Assembly: GCF_918698245.1 (NCBI RefSeq)
Contig: NZ_CAKKMS010000002.1
Location: 744,001-808,000 of the forward strand
Source: Pedobacter sp. Bi126
GTDB taxonomy: Bacteria > Bacteroidota > Bacteroidia > Sphingobacteriales > Sphingobacteriaceae
Length of the DNA: 64,000 bases
Direction: 5' to 3'
Made by a program: the position numbers and the translations under genes. The notes under the pieces were generated by a model. The model saw only the letters and a list, made by a program, of their open reading frames with translations. It had not been told where the DNA came from and searched no databases. Positions 60,567 to 64,000 of the stretch are shown here, in pieces; position 1 is the first letter of the stretch; each line of letters starts with the position of its first letter.

Positions 60567-62156
60567 ATGAAACGTTTTGCCCAATTGATCCAACAGCTTG
60601 AACTGAGCAATAAAACCAACGATAAAATCGCGGCATTGGTTAATTACTTTAACCATGCTGATGATAAAGACAAGGTGTGGGTTATCGCATTGTTTACAGG
60701 TAAAAAACCTAAAAGACCAATTAAATCAGCCCTGCTTAAATACTGGGCCATAAACATTACTGAAACGCCAGAATGGTTATTTGCCGAAAGTTATGCCAAT
60801 GTTGGCGATTTAAGCGAAACCATCGCTTTGTTGTTGCCACCCGCCGAAAACACCTCAGATTTTCAATTGCATAAATGGGTTGAAGATTTGCACGATCTGG
60901 AAGGTAAAGATGATGAAACTAAAAAAGAATTTATTTTAAATGCATGGAATAAACTCGAAACACAGGAACGTTTTATTTTTAACAAATTGATTTCTGGAAA
61001 TTTCAGGATTGGGGTTTCCAATAAAATGCTGGTGAATGCGCTGGCTAAACAAAGCAGTTTAGATAGCGCCCAGATTATGCATAGCATAATGGGGAAATGG
61101 AATCCTTATGAAATTACTTTTCACGAACTGATAAATGGTATCCACGTGAATACCGATAATTCCTGGCCTTACCCCTTTTGCCTCGCCTATGCCTTAGAGC
61201 AAGAACCAGAGAAATTGGGTGATATTTCAGAATGGCAGGCTGAATGGAAATGGGATGGTATCCGTGGGCAGATTGTAAAACGGAATGGAGAACTCTTTAT
61301 TTGGAGCCGAGGCGAAGAATTGGTTACAGAACAGTTCCCCGAATTGCATTTTATGATTGATGTTTTACCTGATGGTGTGGTTTTAGATGGCGAAATACTG
61401 GCTGTGCAAGATAAACAGGTTTTATCATTTAGTACGCTGCAACAACGTTTAAACCGCAAAACGATTAGTAAAAAACAATTGGAAGATGCACCCATTGGCT
61501 TTTTTGTTTATGATATTTTAGAATATGAAGCCAAGGATTTTAGAGAAGAACCTCTAAGTATAAGACGAAAAACACTCGAAGGATTGATTGGTGGTTTAGC
61601 AGAAAGTCCGGTGATGATTTCTCCTGTAATCAATTGCCATTCGTGGGAAGATTTAGCCAAATTAAGACAAACATCCCGATCGATTAACAGCGAGGGAATT
61701 ATGTTAAAGAAGTTAAGCTCTCATTATCATAGTGGACGAAAAAGGGGCGATTGGTGGAAATGGAAAATCAATCCGTATACGGTTGATGCGGTAATGATTT
61801 ATGCGCAAAAAGGAAGTGGTAGAAGGACTAATTTCTTTACCGATTATACCTTTGCAGTTCGTGATGGAGAAAATTTAGTCACGATTGCAAAAGCCTATTC
61901 GGGTTTAACAGACAAAGAAATTAAAGAAGTGAATGCCTTTGTAACCCGTAATGCAATTGAGAAATTTGGCCCAGTACGTACCGTAAAACCTGAACTGGTT
62001 TTCGAAATTGCATTTGAGGGAATTGCTGAAAGTAAACGGCATAAAGCAGGTTTAGCGTTGCGTTTTCCACGTATATTGCGGTGGCGAAAAGATAAAAAAG
62101 CCGATGAAATTAATACTTTGGAAGATTTGAGGCAGCTATTGCAATCGACTTTGTAA
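60567..62156 (+). CDS. ATP-dependent DNA ligase (ligase-associated cluster)
   Basis: The 529-residue ligase seals DNA nicks using ATP. An N-terminal DNA-binding domain (about 1-190) precedes the nucleotidyltransferase domain with the active-site Lys228 in 'AEWKWDGIRGQ', plus 'GVVLDGEILAVQ' and 'SEGIMLKKLSSHYHSGRKRG' with 'DWWKWKINPYTVDAVMIYA'. The OB domain ends the protein. It is the bacterial LigB/LigC-like type tied to the MBL exonuclease and DEXH helicase, distinct from the NAD-dependent LigA. Confidence 0.95.
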   Translation: MKRFAQLIQQLELSNKTNDKIAALVNYFNHADDKDKVWVIALFTGKKPKRPIKSALLKYWAINITETPEWLFAESYANVGDLSETIALLLPPAENTSDFQLHKWVEDLHDLEGKDDETKKEFILNAWNKLETQERFIFNKLISGNFRIGVSNKMLVNALAKQSSLDSAQIMHSIMGKWNPYEITFHELINGIHVNTDNSWPYPFCLAYALEQEPEKLGDISEWQAEWKWDGIRGQIVKRNGELFIWSRGEELVTEQFPELHFMIDVLPDGVVLDGEILAVQDKQVLSFSTLQQRLNRKTISKKQLEDAPIGFFVYDILEYEAKDFREEPLSIRRKTLEGLIGGLAESPVMISPVINCHSWEDLAKLRQTSRSINSEGIMLKKLSSHYHSGRKRGDWWKWKINPYTVDAVMIYAQKGSGRRTNFFTDYTFAVRDGENLVTIAKAYSGLTDKEIKEVNAFVTRNAIEKFGPVRTVKPELVFEIAFEGIAESKRHKAGLALRFPRILRWRKDKKADEINTLEDLRQLLQSTL

Positions 62157-62163
62157 TGAGATT

Positions 62164-62231
62164 CCATGGTCTGTGTCCCCACAGACCATGGCGATCATAA
62201 TTCGAAAATTTCGGTCTGTGAGGACACAGAC
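62164..62231. repeat. Two GTCTGTG hairpins between ligase and helicase genes
   Basis: CCATGGTCTGTG (62164-62175) pairs perfectly with CACAGACCATGG (62180-62191); a second hairpin GTCTGTG-agga-CACAGAC lies at 62214-62231. They share the arm, have no T-run and probably form a small mobile palindrome inside the operon. Confidence 0.7.
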
Positions 62232-62435
62232 AGAGGAAATAGGTTTAGCTTAAGGGTTTGCCTCACTATTTTAAACCCGACAGCAGCGATACCCTTTTTT
62301 GTTATGGATAAATTAACATTTAACGGTAATTACAAAAAAGGTAAAGCGAATGGCAGCACTGCTCTAACCGAAGCATTACTGTTATTTGCTTTTCAAAAAA
62401 AATTAGAAAATCATCAAAAGCAGCGATATTTAAGC

Positions 62436-64000
62436 ATGGACCAAACCAAAACCAAAGGTTATAAAAAGATAAAAGCCTGGCTAAAGGCCAATAAGCGCAA
62501 GCCTTTCCAGTTTCAGGAAGATGCCTGGCAGTATTATCTGGATGGTTACAGCGGTTTGGTAAATGCGCCTACAGGTTTCGGGAAAACATTTTCTTTATTT
62601 TTAGCCGTAGTAATTGAGGCCTTAAATGCAACTGAAACCAATAATAAAAAAGCGAAAGACCGTTTACAGTTAATCTGGATTACGCCACTCCGCTCCTTGG
62701 CCAAAGATATTGCAAGGGCCATGCGCGAAACTTTATTGGAGTTGGAATTGGATTGGCACGTAGGTGTGCGTAATGGTGATACTTCTCAGGCAGAGAAATT
62801 GCAGCAGAAAAAATCGATGCCCGAAATTTTGTTGATTACGCCAGAAAGCCTGCACTTGTTACTGGCGCAAAAAGGCGCTTCAACTTTGTTCAAAAATCTT
62901 AAATGTATTGTTGCTGATGAATGGCATGAGCTTTTGGGTAGCAAACGAGGTGTGTTGGTAGAGCTGGCCGTATCGCGCATTAAGGGTTTACAAAAGTTAG
63001 AGAAAAACCAGTTTTTAAGAATTTGGGGAATTTCTGCCACTATTGGTAATATTGAAGAGGCACTAGATGTACTCGAACCCAATATGGAGGCCAAACGGAT
63101 TATTGTTAAAGCCGATTTAGAAAAGAAAATCCTCATCAAATCAATTTTACCTGATGATATTGAAACATTGCCTTGGGCCGGACATTTGGGTTTAAAGCTA
63201 GCCTACAAGCTTTTACCGATCATTGAAAAAAGTAAAACCACTTTAATTTTTATCAATACCCGCGGGCAATCGGAAATGTGGTATCAGCATTTGTTGAATA
63301 TCGAACCCGAACTGGCGGGGCGGATTGCCATACACCATGGATCGATAGATTTTGAACTTCGTAACTGGATTGAAGATGCCTTACATACAGGACAGCTGAA
63401 AGCTGTTATTGCCACCTCATCGTTAGATTTGGGGGTAGATTTCAAACCTGTTGATACCGTTGTCCAGGTAGGCTCGCCAAAGGGTGTTGCCAGGTTTTTG
63501 CAAAGGGCGGGCCGCTCGGGCCACTCCCCTCACGAAACTTCTAAAATATATTTTTTACCTACACATGCATTGGAACTGGTAGAAGCAGCAGCAATTAAAG
63601 AAGCAGCCAAAACAAACAATATAGAGAGCCGTGAGCCCTTTATTATGGTATTTGATACCTTGGTTCAATATTTGGTTACACTGGCCATAGGCGACGGATT
63701 TGATGATAAAATCATTTACGAAGAGATTAAGAATACCCATGCTTTTAAGCTTATCCTTCCTGAAGAATGGACCTGGGTAATGCAATTTATTACCTCAGGT
63801 GGAGATAGTTTAAGTGCCTACACCGAATTTAAGAAAGTGGTTAAGGACGAAGATGGGCTTTGGAGAGTAAAGAGCAGACAATTAGCCATGCGACACCGCT
63901 TGCATATTGGAACAATTGTAAGTGATGCCATGTTAAAAGTTAAATTCCTCTCTGGTGGTTACATCGGTATGGTTGAAGAATATTTTGTTACCCGTTTAAA
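62436..64000 (+). CDS. Ligase-associated DEXH-box helicase (Lhr-like), 3' end cut by window edge
   Basis: The open frame runs to the right edge, with about 521 of an expected 800 or so residues. Motifs: Walker A 'NAPTGFGKTFSLF' (about 46-58), 'TPLRSLAKDIARAM' (Ia), 'LLITPESLHLLL' (Ib), 'VADEWHELLGSKRG' (II), 'ISATIG' (III) and in domain 2 'ATSSLDLGVDF' and 'QRAGRSGHSPHE' (V, VI). It matches Lhr-Core-type DNA helicases of TIGR04121. The family-like start is 62436 (MDQTKTKGY); an in-frame ATG at 62304 would add 44 residues. Confidence 0.93.
   Translation, partial: MDQTKTKGYKKIKAWLKANKRKPFQFQEDAWQYYLDGYSGLVNAPTGFGKTFSLFLAVVIEALNATETNNKKAKDRLQLIWITPLRSLAKDIARAMRETLLELELDWHVGVRNGDTSQAEKLQQKKSMPEILLITPESLHLLLAQKGASTLFKNLKCIVADEWHELLGSKRGVLVELAVSRIKGLQKLEKNQFLRIWGISATIGNIEEALDVLEPNMEAKRIIVKADLEKKILIKSILPDDIETLPWAGHLGLKLAYKLLPIIEKSKTTLIFINTRGQSEMWYQHLLNIEPELAGRIAIHHGSIDFELRNWIEDALHTGQLKAVIATSSLDLGVDFKPVDTVVQVGSPKGVARFLQRAGRSGHSPHETSKIYFLPTHALELVEAAAIKEAAKTNNIESREPFIMVFDTLVQYLVTLAIGDGFDDKIIYEEIKNTHAFKLILPEEWTWVMQFITSGGDSLSAYTEFKKVVKDEDGLWRVKSRQLAMRHRLHIGTIVSDAMLKVKFLSGGYIGMVEEYFVTRL

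Overview
The window is chromosomal DNA from a Bacteroidota bacterium, most likely a Sphingobacteriaceae member close to Pedobacter. The signs are AT-rich intergenic DNA, weak Shine-Dalgarno signals, many proteins ending their signal peptides in 'AQ', a SusC/BtuB-type TonB receptor, TlpA/DUF4369 and Gly-zipper lipoproteins, and several families of short palindromic intergenic repeats. Genes are dense and mostly housekeeping. I see no prophage, insertion sequence, CRISPR array, rRNA or tRNA.

Left part (1-16.9 kb): a ParE-type toxin cut by the left edge, mgtE, bioB, ohr and a FUSC-family membrane protein. Next is a 740-bp non-coding stretch with a cluster of DnaA-box-like sequences, then a strong sigma70-like promoter and a strong terminator that could bound an RNA of about 370 nt upstream of a PIN-PhoH gene. 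An MFS pump, gyrA, two TPR proteins, endonuclease V and hemF with a coupled small gene follow. GyrA carries Ala and Phe at the positions equivalent to E. coli Ser83 and Asp87.

Middle (17-36.9 kb): MFS and MATE transporters, a DUF4442 protein, an AlbA_2/Schlafen-like protein, truC, a histone-deacetylase-like hydrolase overlapping a bestrophin-like channel, kynureninase, alkyladenine glycosylase, free methionine-R-sulfoxide reductase and a CrtA-like protein. A minus-strand vitamin B12 locus runs from a cobalamin riboswitch into btuB, a DUF6580 membrane protein, a BtuF-like protein without a signal peptide, a sirtuin lacking the usual zinc cysteines, and a PP-loop ATPase of the diphthine-ammonia ligase family.

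Right part (36.9-64 kb): an NtrC-family activator, a ClC-CBS channel, an RluA-type pseudouridine synthase, an OmpR-type response regulator, a TlpA-like lipoprotein, gatB, three tandem paralogous secreted proteins, alaS, a MerR regulator, an HhH/beta-barrel protein next to comEC, enoyl-CoA hydratase and a DPP-IV-like peptidase. The window ends in the ligase-associated DNA-repair cluster (MBL exonuclease, ATP-dependent ligase, Lhr-like helicase cut by the edge). This cluster is divergent from a satD-DUF3307 pair. The shared intergenic region holds three copies of a perfect palindrome at an exact 28-bp period. SatD has a C-terminal helix-turn-helix, so an autoregulated switch linking satD to the repair genes is the most interesting untested idea here.
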